NCBI RefSeq assembly: GCF_003201865.1
Contig: NZ_QJJJ01000004.1
Coordinates: 62,001 to 126,000 of the forward strand
Source of the DNA: Methylobacterium sp. B4
Lineage (GTDB): Bacteria > Pseudomonadota > Alphaproteobacteria > Rhizobiales > Beijerinckiaceae
Length of the DNA: 64,000 nt
Direction of reading: 5' to 3'
In this document: piece by piece, positions 44,720 to 53,703 of the stretch
Layout: each line of letters opens with the position of its first letter
How positions within the stretch are numbered: position 1 is the first letter of the stretch
Program-made: the position numbers and the translations under genes
The notes under the pieces: generated by a model
What the model was told of the DNA's origin: nothing
Database searches by the model: none
Seen by the model: only the letters and a program-made list of their open reading frames with translations

Positions 44720-45802
44720 ATGGAGACTCGCGCAAACTACGTACTGATTGGCGCCTTCACCATCGGCGTCGTGCTGGCCGCCTTCGGCTTCGTGTTCTGG
44801 CTCCAGGGCGGCTCCCGGGGGCAGGCGACCCAGGCGCTCCGCATCGTGTTCTCCGGCTCGGTCGGGGGGCTCGCCAAGGGGTCGACCGTGTCGTTCAACG
44901 GCATCAAGGTCGGCGAGGCGCTCGACGTGCGCCTGCTGCCGCAGGATCCCCGCCGGGTCGTCGCGGTGGTGCAGGTCGATCCCTCCACGCCTCTGCGCGC
45001 CGACACCCGGGCGCGGCTCGATTCCGCGATGCTGACCGGCGTCTCGCAGATCGCGCTCTCCGGCGGCAGCGCCGACGCGCCCGCGCTGACCCCGGGCTCG
45101 GGCGACAAGATGCCGACGATCTTCGCCGATTCCAGCGACATCCAGGACATGATGGCGGCCGCCAAGCAGATCGCGCAGCGGGCCGACGACGTGCTTCAGC
45201 GCCTCGACAAGGTGGTGGCCGGCAACGAGGGCGCGATCAACCGCACGCTCGCCAACGTCGAGTCCTTCTCCAAGACGCTCGCCGAGGCCGGCCCCTCCAT
45301 CGCCGGACTCGTCAAGGCCGTGGACGGGCAGCGCCTCAACCGGGTGATCGAGAACGCCGACACCTTCTCGACCGCGCTCGCCAAGTCCGGCCCCGACATC
45401 GAGGCGGGCCTGCACGACGCCCGTCTGCTTGCGGGCAAGCTCAGCGCCTCCGCCGACCGGATCGACGGCGTACTCAAGGGAGCCGAAGGCTTCCTCGGCT
45501 CGGCCTCGGGCCAGCAGGGGGCGGGCACCTTCGCCGAGATCCGCGAGGCGGCGATCTCCGTGCGCGACGCGGGCAGGGCCTTCCGCGCGCTCTCCGAGAA
45601 CCTCGACAAGCGCACCGCCAACATCTCCACGAGCTTCAACCGCCTCTCGGGATCGAGCCGGCGCGAGGTCGAGGCTCTGTCGAGCGACGGCCAGCGCACG
45701 CTCAACAGCCTCAACCGGGCCGCCAAGAGCCTTGAGCGCGATCCCTCCCAGGTCATCTTCGGCGGCAAGCCATCGTTGCCGGAATACAACGGTGGCCGCT
45801 GA
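44720..45802 (+). CDS. mlaD: Mla-type MCE-domain substrate-binding protein
   Basis: Product of 360 residues: one N-terminal helix (VLIGAFTIGVVLAAFGFVFW), then a single MCE domain (FSGSVGGLAKGSTVSFNGIK, VGEALDVRLLPQDPRRV) and a long helical C-terminus with an alternating Ala/Leu pattern that probably forms a periplasmic bundle. It shuttles phospholipids between permease and outer membrane. Start ATG at 44720, 77 bases after the ATPase gene. Confidence 0.92.
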   Translation: METRANYVLIGAFTIGVVLAAFGFVFWLQGGSRGQATQALRIVFSGSVGGLAKGSTVSFNGIKVGEALDVRLLPQDPRRVVAVVQVDPSTPLRADTRARLDSAMLTGVSQIALSGGSADAPALTPGSGDKMPTIFADSSDIQDMMAAAKQIAQRADDVLQRLDKVVAGNEGAINRTLANVESFSKTLAEAGPSIAGLVKAVDGQRLNRVIENADTFSTALAKSGPDIEAGLHDARLLAGKLSASADRIDGVLKGAEGFLGSASGQQGAGTFAEIREAAISVRDAGRAFRALSENLDKRTANISTSFNRLSGSSRREVEALSSDGQRTLNSLNRAAKSLERDPSQVIFGGKPSLPEYNGGR

Positions 45803-45922
45803 GCGGCCTCCGGCGGGGATGATGTGCCGGCACGCACTGCGCCGCTTGAGCGTTGCCGTAAGCTCGAGCTTGCTAGAGGAGGTGCTCGTCGCTTCTTCAG
45901 CGAATGGACGGTGCCCGCGCGT

Positions 45923-46534
45923 ATGACGCCTTTCCTTCTCTCGCCTGCCCTGCCCGGCCGCGGCCTGCGCGCGGGGGCGCTCCTGGCCTCTCTCGCCCTG
46001 CTCGGCGGCTGCGGCGGCGGCGGCACGCCCCTGACCTTCGACCTCGCCGCCCTGCCGGGCCAGCCCCGGGCCGGGGGCACCGCGCGCTCCATCGTGGTGT
46101 CCGAGCCTGTCGGCCTGCAGCCGATGGAGGCCGACCGCATCATCGTGCGCGAGCCCGGCGGCTCCCTGTCCTTCCTCGGCGGCGGCCAGTGGGCCGACCG
46201 ACTGCCGCGCCTGATTCAGGCACGGGTGATCCAGAGCCTGGAGAATAGCGGCCGCCTGCGCTCGGTCTCGCGGCCCGGCGACAAGGTGCCGTCCGACTAC
46301 CAGCTCGTCAGCGAGATCCGGGAGTTCGACATCAATTCCGGCACCGGCGAAGCGGTGGTGGACCTCTCGGCCAAGCTCATCGCCGACGGCAGCGGCCGCG
46401 TGGTCAACGCCCGCGTCTTCACCGCCCGCGTGCCGGTCGGTAAGGTCGATCCGCAGAGCGCCGCCACCGGCCTGGATGCGGCCCTGAGCCAGGTGCTCGC
46501 CGACCTCGTGCGCTGGGTGAATGTGGGGCGCTAG
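45923..46534 (+). CDS. ABC-type transport auxiliary lipoprotein (PqiC/MlaX-like)
   Basis: Product of 203 residues with a lipoprotein signal: hydrophobic LLASLALLGGCGGGG, where the Cys would be lipidated. The mature part (LTFDLAALPG, SIVVSEPVGLQPMEADRIIV, WADRLPRLIQARVIQSLEN, VDLSAKLIADGSGRVVNARV) matches the ABC-transport auxiliary component family that works with MCE systems. Outer-membrane or periplasmic partner of the mlaEFD genes just upstream (121 bases). Start ATG at 45923. It converges with the XRE-cupin gene 7 bases away. Confidence 0.88.
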   Translation: MTPFLLSPALPGRGLRAGALLASLALLGGCGGGGTPLTFDLAALPGQPRAGGTARSIVVSEPVGLQPMEADRIIVREPGGSLSFLGGGQWADRLPRLIQARVIQSLENSGRLRSVSRPGDKVPSDYQLVSEIREFDINSGTGEAVVDLSAKLIADGSGRVVNARVFTARVPVGKVDPQSAATGLDAALSQVLADLVRWVNVGR

Positions 46535-46541
46535 GCGCCCC

Positions 46542-47171
46542 TCACTCCATCACCGCGGCCTTCATGATGACCACCATCGTGGCCCGGCCCGGCTCATCGC
46601 CGAGGCAGCGGATGCTGTGCGGGCGGTCGCAGCGGTAGCGCAGGGTCTCGCCCGCGTTGGCACGCTGCACGTCCCCCGCCACCTCGACCTCGAAGCTGCC
46701 CTCGAGCACCGAGAGCGACTCGACCGAACCGCGCTGGTGGGCGTCGGATTCGAGCACGCCGCCGGCATCGGCGGTGACGTCGTACCATTGCAGCCACTCG
46801 ACGGTCTTGATCCAACCGATGATGGCGAGGCGCACCTTGCCGTCGTCGGAGACCAGCCGCGGCGTGTCGGCCCGCGAGAAGCGCTCGATGAACGGCTCCT
46901 CGTCCGAGGTCGCGAGCACCCGCTCGATCGAGACGTCGAGCGCCTGGCTCAAGCGCCAGATCGTGGCGAGCGTCGGGTTGGTCTCGTTGCGCTCGATCTG
47001 GCTGATGATCGATTTGGCCACCCCCGACTGCTCGGCGAGTTCGGAGAGGGAGAGGTTGTAGGCCTTGCGCAGCCGCTGGATCGTCTTGCCGAGCTGGCCC
47101 GAGAGCACCTGTGCGCCGCTGACGAGATCCTTGGGTCGACCCCGCTCGAGGCTTGCCGCTATGTCCACCAT
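46542..47171 (-). CDS. XRE-family regulator with C-terminal cupin domain
   Basis: Product of 209 residues. The helix-turn-helix domain occupies residues ~25-85 (LSLSELAEQSGVAKSIISQI, ERNETNPTLATIWRLSQAL) and a cupin sensor domain the C-terminal half (DAHQRGSVESLSVLEGSFEV, NAGETLRYRCDRPHSIRCLG). Such regulators respond to small ligands and often control amino-acid or polyamine metabolism. ATG at 47171 is chosen over a TTG at 47201. A promoter with a perfect TTGACA and a palindrome overlapping it lies about 100 bases upstream, suggesting autoregulation. Confidence 0.9.
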   Translation of the reverse strand: MVDIAASLERGRPKDLVSGAQVLSGQLGKTIQRLRKAYNLSLSELAEQSGVAKSIISQIERNETNPTLATIWRLSQALDVSIERVLATSDEEPFIERFSRADTPRLVSDDGKVRLAIIGWIKTVEWLQWYDVTADAGGVLESDAHQRGSVESLSVLEGSFEVEVAGDVQRANAGETLRYRCDRPHSIRCLGDEPGRATMVVIMKAAVME

Positions 47172-47273
47172 CACGCCGGTCCGCTGAGAATGCCCTGCCA
47201 AACGCTGCGCGCTCGGAGCGCCGCGGGGCGCATCCGGTTCGAGCGGATCGGGTCGGGCACCGAATTTCGTTCC

Positions 47274-47302
47274 TTTATTCGAACGAACGTTTGATCTGTC
47301 AA
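47274..47302 (-). promoter_or_regulatory. Sigma-70-type promoter for the XRE-cupin gene
   Basis: On the minus strand, TTGACA (47297-47302) and AATAAA (47274-47279, four of six matches to TATAAT) are separated by 17 bases. The predicted start near 47267 lies about 95 bases upstream of the ATG. This is the clearest housekeeping-type promoter I can see in the window. Confidence 0.6.
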
Positions 47303-47305
47303 ACG
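47288..47305. promoter_or_regulatory. Palindromic operator candidate
   Basis: CGTTTGA-tctg-TCAAACG is a perfect 7-bp inverted repeat that overlaps the -35 box of the promoter above. Its position fits a repressor site, most simply for the XRE-cupin protein itself. Confidence 0.6.
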
Positions 47306-47344
47306 CATTTCGAGGATGGAAGCCGTTTCCGCGAGCCCGGGCGC

Positions 47345-48151
47345 TCAGGACCAGAGAGCGTGGAAGTGGTGCAGAGGACCGTGGCCCTGGCCGACGAGAA
47401 CCGAATCCGCCGCACGGATCGCCGCCGTGACGTAGGCCTTGGCGCCGGCGACCGCCTCGGAGAGACCCTGCCCCTTGGCGAGACCCGCCGCGACCGCCGC
47501 CGAGAGGGTGCAGCCGGTGCCGTGGCTGTTGCGGGTCTCGATGCGCGGGGCCGCGAAGCGGCGCAGCGTCCCGTCCCCGCCGATGAGATGATCGACGCTC
47601 TCGCGGCCCTCGCCGTGCCCGCCCTTGATCAGCACCGCCCGCGCGCCCCGCTCCACCAGCCGGCGGCCCTGGCCGACCGCCTCGTTCTCGTGTCCCGCCT
47701 CCGCTTCCCCCAGGAGCGTCGCGGCCTCGGGCAGGTTGGGGGTGACGACGGTCGCCAGCGGCATCAGCTCGCCGCGGAGGATCTCGACCGCCTCCCCCGA
47801 GATCAGACGGTCGCCGCTCGTGGCCACCATCACCGGATCGAGCACGATCGGGATGCCGGAGGCGTGCCGCCGCAGGCCGTCGGCCACGGCGCGGATGGTC
47901 TCGGGCCGCGAGAGCATGCCGATCTTCACGGCGCGCACGGCGAGATCGGAGAAGACCGAGTCGATCTGCGCCGTCACGAAGTCGGCGGGCACGTCGTGGA
48001 TCGCCTGCACGCCGAGGGTGTTCTGGGCCGTGAGCGCCGTGAGGACGCTGGCGCCGTAGACGCGCAGGGCCGCGAAAGTCTTGAGGTCGGCCTGGATACC
48101 GGCGCCCCCGCTCGAATCCGAGCCGGCGATGGTCACGGCGATGGCGGTCAT
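47345..48151 (-). CDS. thiD: Hydroxymethylpyrimidine/phosphomethylpyrimidine kinase
   Basis: Phosphorylates HMP and HMP-P for thiamine synthesis. Product of 268 residues with the ribokinase-like signature: [18 protein letters not shown] at the N-terminus, VVLDPVMV-type strand ([15 protein letters not shown]), VVTPNLPEA and the anion hole [18 protein letters not shown]. Start ATG at 48151. It follows thiE by 51 bases on the same strand and is probably in an operon with it. Confidence 0.95.
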   Translation of the reverse strand: MTAIAVTIAGSDSSGGAGIQADLKTFAALRVYGASVLTALTAQNTLGVQAIHDVPADFVTAQIDSVFSDLAVRAVKIGMLSRPETIRAVADGLRRHASGIPIVLDPVMVATSGDRLISGEAVEILRGELMPLATVVTPNLPEAATLLGEAEAGHENEAVGQGRRLVERGARAVLIKGGHGEGRESVDHLIGGDGTLRRFAAPRIETRNSHGTGCTLSAAVAAGLAKGQGLSEAVAGAKAYVTAAIRAADSVLVGQGHGPLHHFHALWS

Positions 48152-48202
48152 GGCGCTCCTTCCCCTCACGTCTACGGCGTCCGGATCCTGCTCACGCACG
48201 GG

Positions 48203-48928
48203 CTAACGCGGCGGCGTGCCCGCGCGTGCCGCCAGCGCCTCGTCGATCCGGGCGCGCAGGTCGCGGGCCTTGGCCTCGGTCGACCCGCCCTTGAACAGCG
48301 CGCCGATCAGCGCCACCCCGTCCGCGCCGGCCCGGATCGCGGAGGCCGCGTTGCTGGCGTCGATCCCGGCGATGGCGCCGACGGGCAGCCCGCTGCCCCG
48401 GGCGAGGCGGGCGCGGAAGACGATCCGCTGCAGTCCGTCGAGGCCCACCGGCGGATCGGGATTGTCCTTGCTCGTGGTGGCGAACACGCCGCCGATGCAG
48501 GCATAGTCGATGGGCAGGCGGTAGAGTTCGTCCGCCTGCGCCCCGTTCTTCACGGTCAGCCCGATCACCGCGCGGGGGCCGAGCAGGCGGCGCGCCTCCT
48601 CCGGGTGCAGGTCGGACTGGCCGAGATGCACGCCCTCGACGCCGGCGGCCAGCGCGAGATCGACTCGGTCGTTGACGAGGAGCGGCGCGCGGCCCTTCAG
48701 CGCCGCGTGGATCGCCCGAATTCGGGTGAGCGCCGCACGGGCATCGTCGAGATCCTTCTCGCGGTACTGCAGCAGGGTGGCGCCCCCTGCTACGGCCTCC
48801 GCCGCCAGCTCGGCGAGCGCGGCGGGGTCGCCGCCCAGCACGCCGACATCGAGGATGCCGTAGAGCCGCAGATCCACCGCCACCGGCATCGCGGGACGGG
48901 ACAGGCCGAGCCCGGTTCCGACGCTCAT
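48203..48928 (-). CDS. thiE: Thiamine-phosphate synthase
   Basis: Couples HMP-PP with the thiazole phosphate to form thiamine phosphate. Product of 241 residues, a TIM barrel with [46 protein letters not shown] and [20 protein letters not shown]. ThiE usually has Thr-Thr-Lys at that last site and here too. Start ATG at 48928 after GGGAGAG. No TPP riboswitch could be recognised upstream. Confidence 0.94.
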   Translation of the reverse strand: MSVGTGLGLSRPAMPVAVDLRLYGILDVGVLGGDPAALAELAAEAVAGGATLLQYREKDLDDARAALTRIRAIHAALKGRAPLLVNDRVDLALAAGVEGVHLGQSDLHPEEARRLLGPRAVIGLTVKNGAQADELYRLPIDYACIGGVFATTSKDNPDPPVGLDGLQRIVFRARLARGSGLPVGAIAGIDASNAASAIRAGADGVALIGALFKGGSTEAKARDLRARIDEALAARAGTPPR

Positions 48929-48972
48929 GCCCACTCTCCCCGCCGTCCCGCCACCATGCCACCCACCCCTGA

Positions 48973-49000
48973 CCGCTCCGATCGATGTTCCGCTCCGATC
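48973..49000. repeat. Direct repeat upstream of thiE
   Basis: CCGCTCCGATC occurs at 48973-48983 and again at 48990-49000, 17 bases apart, some 45-72 bases upstream of the thiE start codon. It could be a tandem operator. Confidence 0.5.
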
Positions 49001-49200
49001 TAGCAGCATCGGCGGGAGGCCGCGAGCGGCGGATCCGGGCGGATCGTGGAAGGGCCGCACCCGAAATGGCCTGCGGATGAGGCCCGGCCTCGCGTTGACG
49101 CTGCCGGGGCCGATCCGGCAAGAGCGAGGAGGGCAGGCCGAACCGATCCCGCCATCGGTGGGATGCCCCGGGGAGATGGGCTCGAGGCTGCGACGATCGC

Positions 49201-50208
49201 ATGGGCACGGCCGAACCGGATAGAGCCGCCGCCGCGGCGGCGAGAGCGGGGACCCGCAGCGACAGCGCCTCGTCGGTGGGCCTCGTCGCCGTCATCGTCG
49301 CGGCGACGGACGGCGAGCCGCGCGCGCTGACCGTGCAGGTCTCCGGGCAGGCGAAGGGCCGCGAGACCGCCCTGCCCGCCGGGCCGCTCGTGCCCGAGCA
49401 CGCCACCCTGGAGCGCGGCCTTCGGGCCTGGGTCGAGCAGCAGACCCATCAGCGGCTCGGCTATGTCGAGCAGCTCTACACCTTCGGCGACCGCGACCGC
49501 GAGGACGGGCCGCACGGCGTCCACCTGCTCTCGGTGGCCTATCTCGCCCTGGTTCGGGAGCTGCGCCCGGCGGGTCTGGCCGAGGCGGCGTGGCGCAACT
49601 GGTACCGCTACCTGCCGTGGGAGGATTTTCGCGAGGGCCGCCCCGCGGCGCTGACCGAGATCGAGCCGCGCCTGATGGCCTGGGTCGCTTCCGGTTCCGA
49701 TGCAAAGCTCCGGCGCCTGCGCGAGGATAGGGTCGGGCTCAATTTCGGGGTCGGCGGAGCCTGGAACGAGGAGCGCGTTCTGGAGCGCTACGAACTGCTG
49801 TTCGAGGCCGGGCTGATCCCCGAGGCCAAGGGCCAGGCCGGGGCGACCGTGCCCGAGGACATCGCCGTGACCGGCCAGCCGATGGCGCACGACCACCGCC
49901 GGGTGCTGGCTACCGCGATCGGGCGCCTGCGCGGCAAGATCAAGTATCGCCCGGTGGTGTTCGAGTTGATGCCGCCCGCCTTCACCCTGCTTCAGCTGCA
50001 GCGCACCGTGGAAGCGCTCTCCGGCACGCGGCTGCACAAGCAGAACTTCCGCCGGCTCGTGGCGCAGCAGGGGCTCGTCGAGGAGACCGAGGCGCTGACC
50101 AGCGGCAATGCCGGGCGTCCGGCCCGGCTGGTGCGCTTCCGCCGCGAAGTGCTGCTGGAGCGCCCCGCGCCCGGCGTGCGGCTCACCCCGACCCGGCGTC
50201 CGGCCTGA
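49201..50208 (+). CDS. NadQ/NrtR-type Nudix-related transcriptional regulator
   Basis: Product of 335 residues. A degenerate Nudix-like domain (residues ~25-170) lacks the catalytic Nudix box. It is followed by a winged-helix domain with the family's characteristic tail: LLQLQRTVEALSGTRLHKQN, FRRLVAQQGLVEETE, GRPARLVRFRREVLLERP. This matches regulators of NAD biosynthesis (NrtR; NadQ in Alphaproteobacteria), which sense NAD or ADP-ribose. No nad operon is adjacent, so targets lie elsewhere. Start ATG at 49201. It converges with the gene at 50215. Confidence 0.82.
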   Translation: MGTAEPDRAAAAAARAGTRSDSASSVGLVAVIVAATDGEPRALTVQVSGQAKGRETALPAGPLVPEHATLERGLRAWVEQQTHQRLGYVEQLYTFGDRDREDGPHGVHLLSVAYLALVRELRPAGLAEAAWRNWYRYLPWEDFREGRPAALTEIEPRLMAWVASGSDAKLRRLREDRVGLNFGVGGAWNEERVLERYELLFEAGLIPEAKGQAGATVPEDIAVTGQPMAHDHRRVLATAIGRLRGKIKYRPVVFELMPPAFTLLQLQRTVEALSGTRLHKQNFRRLVAQQGLVEETEALTSGNAGRPARLVRFRREVLLERPAPGVRLTPTRRPA

Positions 50209-50214
50209 GGCCGC

Positions 50215-50490
50215 TCAGGACTGGAACAGGCGTGCGAACTGCTCGGGACAGCCGGCCAGCAGAGCGGGCGCCAGGGGAAGCTCGGCGCGGGTGCAGAGGC
50301 TGAAGCCGTAATAGGACGCGAGCAGATCGAGATCCGGGACGCGGACCCACAGGTGCTGGCTCCGTCCGTCCTCCGCCACGGCGACGAGGAGCATCTGGCC
50401 GCTCGGATCGAACGAGACGGCCTGCTCGCGAAAGAGGAGCGTGATCGAGCGGACCTCGTCCTCGGACACGCGCTTGTGCGACCAGATCAT
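50215..50490 (-). CDS. Small conserved hypothetical protein
   Basis: Product of 91 residues, no family recognised. Alternating beta/alpha pattern: ITLLFREQAVSFDPSGQMLL, then VAVAEDGRSQHLWVRVPD and LASYYGFSLCTRAELPL. Clean ATG start and codon bias like the neighbours support a real gene. Its end is 6 bases from the convergent NadQ-like stop. Confidence 0.7.
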   Translation of the reverse strand: MIWSHKRVSEDEVRSITLLFREQAVSFDPSGQMLLVAVAEDGRSQHLWVRVPDLDLLASYYGFSLCTRAELPLAPALLAGCPEQFARLFQS

Positions 50491-50724
50491 CGGCGAACGC
50501 CTCCGAGGCGGGCGTTTGCCGGCTCAGTCCGCTTCGTTCAACCGCCCCCCGACGCAACGCCGGGCGGCGTCCCGACCCGGGATGACGCCCGGGAGCGAAA
50601 CGTGGCGGGCCGCCCCGGTCCACCCGGGACGGCCGATCCGCCTTGATCTGCCCGAGGAAACGCCCGGACACGAACTGCCCTCGACCTCGTGGCGAGGGCG
50701 CGGCGGGCGTTTCGTGGAAGACGC

Positions 50725-51252
50725 CTAATCTTCCTTCTTGCGGCGCGGGGCGCGGCGCTTCTTCTCCGGGGCGGCCTCGGGCTCGGCCACCGCCGTGGGT
50801 TCCGGTGCCGCTTCGGCTTCGGGATCGGAGGCCCGGCGCCGCTGCTGGCCCAGGCCGAGCGCCCGCGCGAGTTCGGAGCGCTGCTCGGAATAGCTGGCCG
50901 AGGTCATCGGATAGTCGTTGGGCAGGCCCCATTTGGCACGGTACTGCTCCGGCGAGAGGCCGCGCAGGGTCAGGTGGCGTCGCAGCGTCTTGTAGGGCTT
51001 GCCGTCCTCGAAGCTGATCAGGAAGTCGTGGCTGATCGACTTGCGGATCTCCTGCGGCGTCGCCTTGGGCGGCCCCGTCTCGGCCGAGGGCCGGCCGCTG
51101 GTGCTCACGGCCCGGATCGCCTCGTGCACTTCTCCGAGAAGTTTCGGCAGCTCGGCGCTCTGAACATGGTTGTTGCTGACATAGGCGGAGACGACATCTG
51201 CCGTCAGGGTCACGAGGCGGGCTGTTTCCGCGTCTTGTTCGCTGGTGTCCAT
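50725..51252 (-). CDS. MucR/Ros-family transcriptional regulator
   Basis: Product of 175 residues, third MucR paralogue here. Core: RKSISHDFLISFEDGKP, YKTLRRHLTLRGLSPEQYRA, KWGLPNDYPMTSASYSEQ. The zinc cysteines are replaced as in the other two, and the last histidine of the finger is also lost (TLRG). The C-terminus is basic (KKRRAPRRKKED). GAAGAAGA precedes the ATG at 51252. A long AT-richer upstream region suggests extensive regulation. Confidence 0.9.
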   Translation of the reverse strand: MDTSEQDAETARLVTLTADVVSAYVSNNHVQSAELPKLLGEVHEAIRAVSTSGRPSAETGPPKATPQEIRKSISHDFLISFEDGKPYKTLRRHLTLRGLSPEQYRAKWGLPNDYPMTSASYSEQRSELARALGLGQQRRRASDPEAEAAPEPTAVAEPEAAPEKKRRAPRRKKED

Positions 51253-52013
51253 GGCGCAATCTTCTTCGACAGGGGATTAGCGCATCAACGGTAAGCTCAG
51301 GTTTTCAAAGGAGCAAGACATAGAGCTTGAATGCGAGGGGTTGCAGCTGGAAGAAAATGCAGCGAGGCCGGCAGTTCTATGCTCTTGGCCATGGAAATCA
51401 TCGTTCCGGCCTTCGTTCGATAAATGACAAACCTCACATTTTCAGTGGTATCCTTGGTATGGAATGAAACTTACATATGTTGATATTTGAGCATCCATTG
51501 TACAAAAAATGACGCATCCTCAAGAGCTTGCCTTTTTTGCCCGAAGACCTGCGGTGACGCGATCGGCCTCACCGAGCGACCCGGGCACCGGATGGCAGAC
51601 ACGCTTTGCCCGCCCACGCCTCTGGGTGCGGCGTCCTGCCGCAGATCTCAGTATTTTCTGTGGATTCCCGAAATGCACCGGGATGTTTTCAGCTCGCCGA
51701 CTCTCTTGTCGCATCGATCACGCCGACGTGATTCAATCGGTTTTCGATCGTGACGCGTCCTGAAGGCAGATTTCGGCGGCGGAAACCGTAGCGAAAGGTA
51801 CGGCAAATCGCGTTGACGCGATGGCGCGCGGCGTGGGCGCGGCGTTTTCCAGTGATGGCGGGCCGAGACCGGCCAGCGGATCAATCTTGGCGACAGAAAG
51901 CGTCCGCGGGCCGGTTCCCGAGACGATCGGGACGTGAGTCGAGGCCGGCCCTATCCTTGCCGAGGGGTGAGTTGCGCTCCGCCGCATCTTGGCGCGACGG
52001 AGCGCGGGTCGGA
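51253..52013. other. Long AT-richer intergenic region upstream of a mucR gene
   Basis: About 760 bases between mucR and argC. 51300-51540 is the most AT-rich stretch of the window, with many A/T runs of the type bound by MucR proteins. No open frame shows family features; I see no RNA gene. Confidence 0.5.
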
Positions 52014-52964
52014 TCAATCGAGGCCGAGCATCAGTCCGAGGTTCTGCACGGCGGCGCCCGAGGCGCCCTTGCCGAGGTTGTCGAGCCGGCCGACCAGCAC
52101 CGCCTGACCGTAGGTGTCGGAGCCGAACACACGCAGTTCGAGCTGATCGGTGTCGTTGAGGGCTTCCGGTTCGAGGCGCTCGCGGTGCGCGCCCTCCTCG
52201 GCGCCGCGCACGACCCGCACCAGCGGGCTTTCCGCGTACCACGCGGCCAGGGCTTCCTCGAGATCGCCCGGCGTCGGACGGCCCGGCAGCGCCGAGAGAT
52301 GGACCGGAATGCTGACAAGCATGCCCTGGCGGAAGTTGCCGACTGAGGGGATGAAGATCGGCCGCCGGGTCAGGCGACTATAGGCTTCGATCTCGGGAAG
52401 ATGCTTGTGGCCGAAGCCGAGTCCGTAGAGCTGGAACGGCGCCCCCTCCCCCCGCTCGTAGGCCTCGATCATGCTGCGGCCGCCGCCGCTGTAGCCGCTC
52501 ACCGCGTTGATGCTGACGGGGTGGTCCGAGGGGATCAGCCCGCCCTCGACCAGCGGGCGCAGCAGCGCGATCGCCCCGGTCGGGTAGCAGCCGGGATTGG
52601 CGACCCGGCGCGCGGCGCGGATCGCATCGGCCTGCTCCGGAGCCATCTCGGCGAAGCCGTAGACCCAACCGGGGGCGATCCGGTGCGCGGTGGAGGCGTC
52701 GAGCAGCTTCGGGCCGCCGCCGGGCAGGCTGTCGGCGAGCGCGGCCGTCTCCCGGGAGGCCTCGTCGGGAAGGCAGAGCACGACGAGATCGACCTCTTCG
52801 AGGATGGCCCGCTTGGCCCCCGCATCCTTGCGGCTCTCGTGGGGGATGCTGACGACGCGGACCCGCCCCTCGCGTTCGAGGCGCTCGCGGATGCCGAGTC
52901 CGGTCGTGCCGGCCTCGCCGTCGATGAACACCTTCGGAGCGGTGGCGGTGACGCCTTCGGACAT
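52014..52964 (-). CDS. argC: N-acetyl-gamma-glutamyl-phosphate reductase (type 2)
   Basis: Third step of arginine synthesis. Product of 316 residues, the short (type 2) ArgC. Start [18 protein letters not shown] is the NADP-binding loop, the catalytic Cys is in [16 protein letters not shown], and the His in [13 protein letters not shown] is the base. [20 protein letters not shown] follows. ATG at 52964. Adjacent genes are not arginine genes. Confidence 0.95.
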   Translation of the reverse strand: MSEGVTATAPKVFIDGEAGTTGLGIRERLEREGRVRVVSIPHESRKDAGAKRAILEEVDLVVLCLPDEASRETAALADSLPGGGPKLLDASTAHRIAPGWVYGFAEMAPEQADAIRAARRVANPGCYPTGAIALLRPLVEGGLIPSDHPVSINAVSGYSGGGRSMIEAYERGEGAPFQLYGLGFGHKHLPEIEAYSRLTRRPIFIPSVGNFRQGMLVSIPVHLSALPGRPTPGDLEEALAAWYAESPLVRVVRGAEEGAHRERLEPEALNDTDQLELRVFGSDTYGQAVLVGRLDNLGKGASGAAVQNLGLMLGLD

Positions 52965-53089
52965 CGCGGATCCTCGTTCGTCCGGATCTGTCCGGCACTG
53001 GGTGTCGATGGGGGATCGATGGCGCGGAGGTGGAAGCTTCCCCTCCTCCTGTCAACGCCCGTCGCGGCCGGTCCTGCCTGGGCCGGCCG

Positions 53090-53114
53090 GAACCGAGGAT
53101 GCCGCCTTCTGTTG
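53090..53114 (+). promoter_or_regulatory. EcfG-type (general stress) promoter candidate
   Basis: GGAAC (53090-53094), 16 bases, then TGTT (53111-53114). The alphaproteobacterial consensus is GGAAC-N16/17-CGTT; one mismatch. The predicted start lies about 25 bases upstream of an AGGAGG site and the ATG at 53146. Confidence 0.6.
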
Positions 53115-53145
53115 ACAGCCAAATGTCGCTCAGGAGGCGAAATCG

Positions 53146-53703
53146 ATGTCTGGTACGGCGAAGAAGACGGACCCCAAGCTCTGGGACAAGGTCAAGGAGG
53201 AGGTGACGCAATCCTCCAAGGGCGGCAAGCCCGGTCAGTGGTCGGCCCGCAAGGCGCAGATGGCCACGAGCGAATACAAGAAGGAGGGCGGCGGTTACGC
53301 GGGCAAGAAGTCCGGCGACAACCACCTCAAGCAGTGGACCGACGAGGAGTGGGGCACGAAGTCCGGGCGCGAGAGCGGCAAGACCGGCGAGCGCTACCTG
53401 CCAAAAAAGGCCCGCGAGAAGCTCTCCGACTCCGAATACGAGCGCTCGACCGCCAAGAAGCGGTCCGATAGCGCCAAGGGCAAGCAGTTCTCGAAGCAGC
53501 CCGACGACGTGGCCGAGAAGGCCGCCTCGAGCCGCAAGACCGGCGGGAAGACCGGCAAGACCGCCGCGAAGGGTGGCAAGACCACCACGAAGGGCGGCAA
53601 GAGCGGGACGACCAAGGCGCAGTTGATGGAGCGCGCCCGCAAGCAGGACATTCCCGGCCGTTCGAAGATGACCAAGGGCGAGCTGGAGCGGGCCCTCGCG
53701 TAG
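53146..53703 (+). CDS. DUF5872-type basic protein
   Basis: Product of 185 residues rich in Lys, Gly and Ser, strongly basic. The N-terminal ~105 residues follow DUF5872: KLWDKVKEEVTQSSKGGKPG, QWSARKAQMATSEYKKEGGG, NHLKQWTDEEWGTKSG and GERYLPKKAREKLSDSEYE. A Lys/Gly/Thr-rich linker leads to a C-terminal helix pair (AQLMERARKQDIPGRSKMTK) resembling Rho-N/SAP-like nucleic-acid-binding motifs. It may bind DNA or RNA under stress. AGGAGG precedes the ATG, and a stress promoter candidate lies just upstream. Confidence 0.85.
   Translation: MSGTAKKTDPKLWDKVKEEVTQSSKGGKPGQWSARKAQMATSEYKKEGGGYAGKKSGDNHLKQWTDEEWGTKSGRESGKTGERYLPKKAREKLSDSEYERSTAKKRSDSAKGKQFSKQPDDVAEKAASSRKTGGKTGKTAAKGGKTTTKGGKSGTTKAQLMERARKQDIPGRSKMTKGELERALA

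Noticed and set aside
51487..51763. Short open frames in the AT-rich region upstream of the third mucR
   Set aside because: No ribosome-binding site, no family features and Cys/Arg-rich composition typical of chance frames.
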